11,908 bases of DNA from JAFMDF01 sp964644655. Its GTDB lineage: Bacteria; Bacteroidota; Bacteroidia; Chitinophagales; Saprospiraceae. Made by a program: the position numbers and the translations under genes. Every line of letters starts with the position of its first letter. The stretch's first letter is position 1. The stretch spans positions 1-11,908 of the forward strand of contig CAZXYA010000272.1 of assembly GCA_964644655.1 (NCBI GenBank). The letters are read 5' to 3'. Shown here piece after piece: positions 11,666 through 11,908 of the stretch. Under the pieces are notes generated by a model, which did no database searches, had not been told where the DNA came from, and saw only the letters and a program-made list of their open reading frames with translations.

Positions 11666-11764
11666 TAAAATTAATTAAATGATGGTCAAAAAAATTAATC
11701 TTTTAATCTAATGAAATTAACCTAATTCAAAAATAAAATTAGTCTACGGAAAACTTCATTTTTA

Positions 11765-11908
11765 TTATTTTTCTTTATCAGCACCAAATTGCACTAAAAA
11801 CATACCTATTACGGTTGCCGCTAAGCCTAAAGCAATATAATCTGTATCTCCATTACAATGGTTCGTGAAGATTTTAAGAGAAAAATCTGATTTTTGGCTG
11901 GCGTGAGT
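11765..11908 (-). CDS. C-terminal end of an unrecognised membrane protein gene (truncated by window)
   Basis: On the minus strand an open frame enters from the right edge and stops with TAA at 11765-11767, giving the last 47 residues of a protein. They include a hydrophobic segment, DYIALGLAATVIGMFLVQFG, followed by the polar tail ADKEK, as in a protein ending with a membrane helix and a short charged tail. No in-frame start giving a credible short protein was seen, so the gene probably begins outside the window. The family cannot be told from this piece, and a chance open frame is possible. Confidence 0.45.
   Translation of the reverse strand, partial: THASQKSDFSLKIFTNHCNGDTDYIALGLAATVIGMFLVQFGADKEK

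Larger units (their letters stand above)
10994..11764. other. Gene-free, palindrome-rich region (771 bp)
   Basis: No convincing coding frame on either strand. It contains a run of inverted repeats: TAAGTTCAT/ATGAACTTA (11092-11100, 11127-11135), AAAACCA/TGGTTTT (11261-11267, 11280-11286), the palindrome TAAACTGGCAGTTTA (11319-11333), TAATTCTG/CAGAATTA (11338-11345, 11351-11358), GCCTTTT/AAAAGGC (11392-11406), GTAG-C-TCATT/AATGACTAC (11415-11424, 11431-11439), then the two stronger structures listed separately. It could be a noncoding RNA, a decayed mobile element, or simply AT-rich sequence. Confidence 0.5.

Overview
The window is AT-rich DNA that most likely comes from a member of the Bacteroidota, possibly the Saprospiria or a related group. 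Three things point that way: an outer-membrane TonB-dependent receptor ending in an aromatic residue, Bacteroidota-type promoter boxes (TTTG about 20 bp before TAnnTTTG), and protein families typical of that phylum (long aromatic amino acid hydroxylase, DUF1080 protein, XisH/XisI). The assignment rests on recalled family features, not on a search.

Layout. Bases 1-2132 (+) hold the 3' end of a TonB-dependent receptor gene, followed 9 nt later by a small unrecognised gene with a TPR-like hairpin. Bases 2133-5213 look like an accessory block: a resolvase-type serine recombinase (+) behind a strong hairpin, a two-gene minus-strand unit (unknown cytosolic protein, then a lipoprotein) converging on it, and an overlapping xisH-xisI pair (+) with a clear promoter and a palindrome over its -33 box. 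In Anabaena, XisH and XisI work with a serine recombinase (XisF) in excision of the fdxN element, so their proximity to a recombinase here is notable.

Bases 5235-10101 look like an amino-acid-centred module. On the minus strand, a PrnB/DUF1864-like protein of the histidine-ligated heme-dependent aromatic oxygenase superfamily precedes a 586-residue aromatic amino acid hydroxylase. Divergently on the plus strand lie an RhtA-like EamA exporter and an Lrp/AsnC regulator. The working idea (inference) is that the hydroxylase and the heme protein act in sequence on an aromatic amino acid, with the exporter and regulator handling efflux and sensing. The lrp upstream region carries a phased array of TTGG/CCAA half-sites, and the eamA leader can form two mutually exclusive hairpins.

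Bases 10259-10993 (-) encode a secreted DUF1080 (3-keto-disaccharide hydrolase family) protein. Bases 10994-11764 have no convincing gene but many palindromes, including a 12-bp hairpin and a nested three-tier stem. The right edge holds the 3' end of a minus-strand gene with a C-terminal membrane segment. Two long REP- or MITE-like inverted repeats lie at 7035-7100 and 10164-10219. No rRNA, tRNA, CRISPR array or insertion sequence was recognised.
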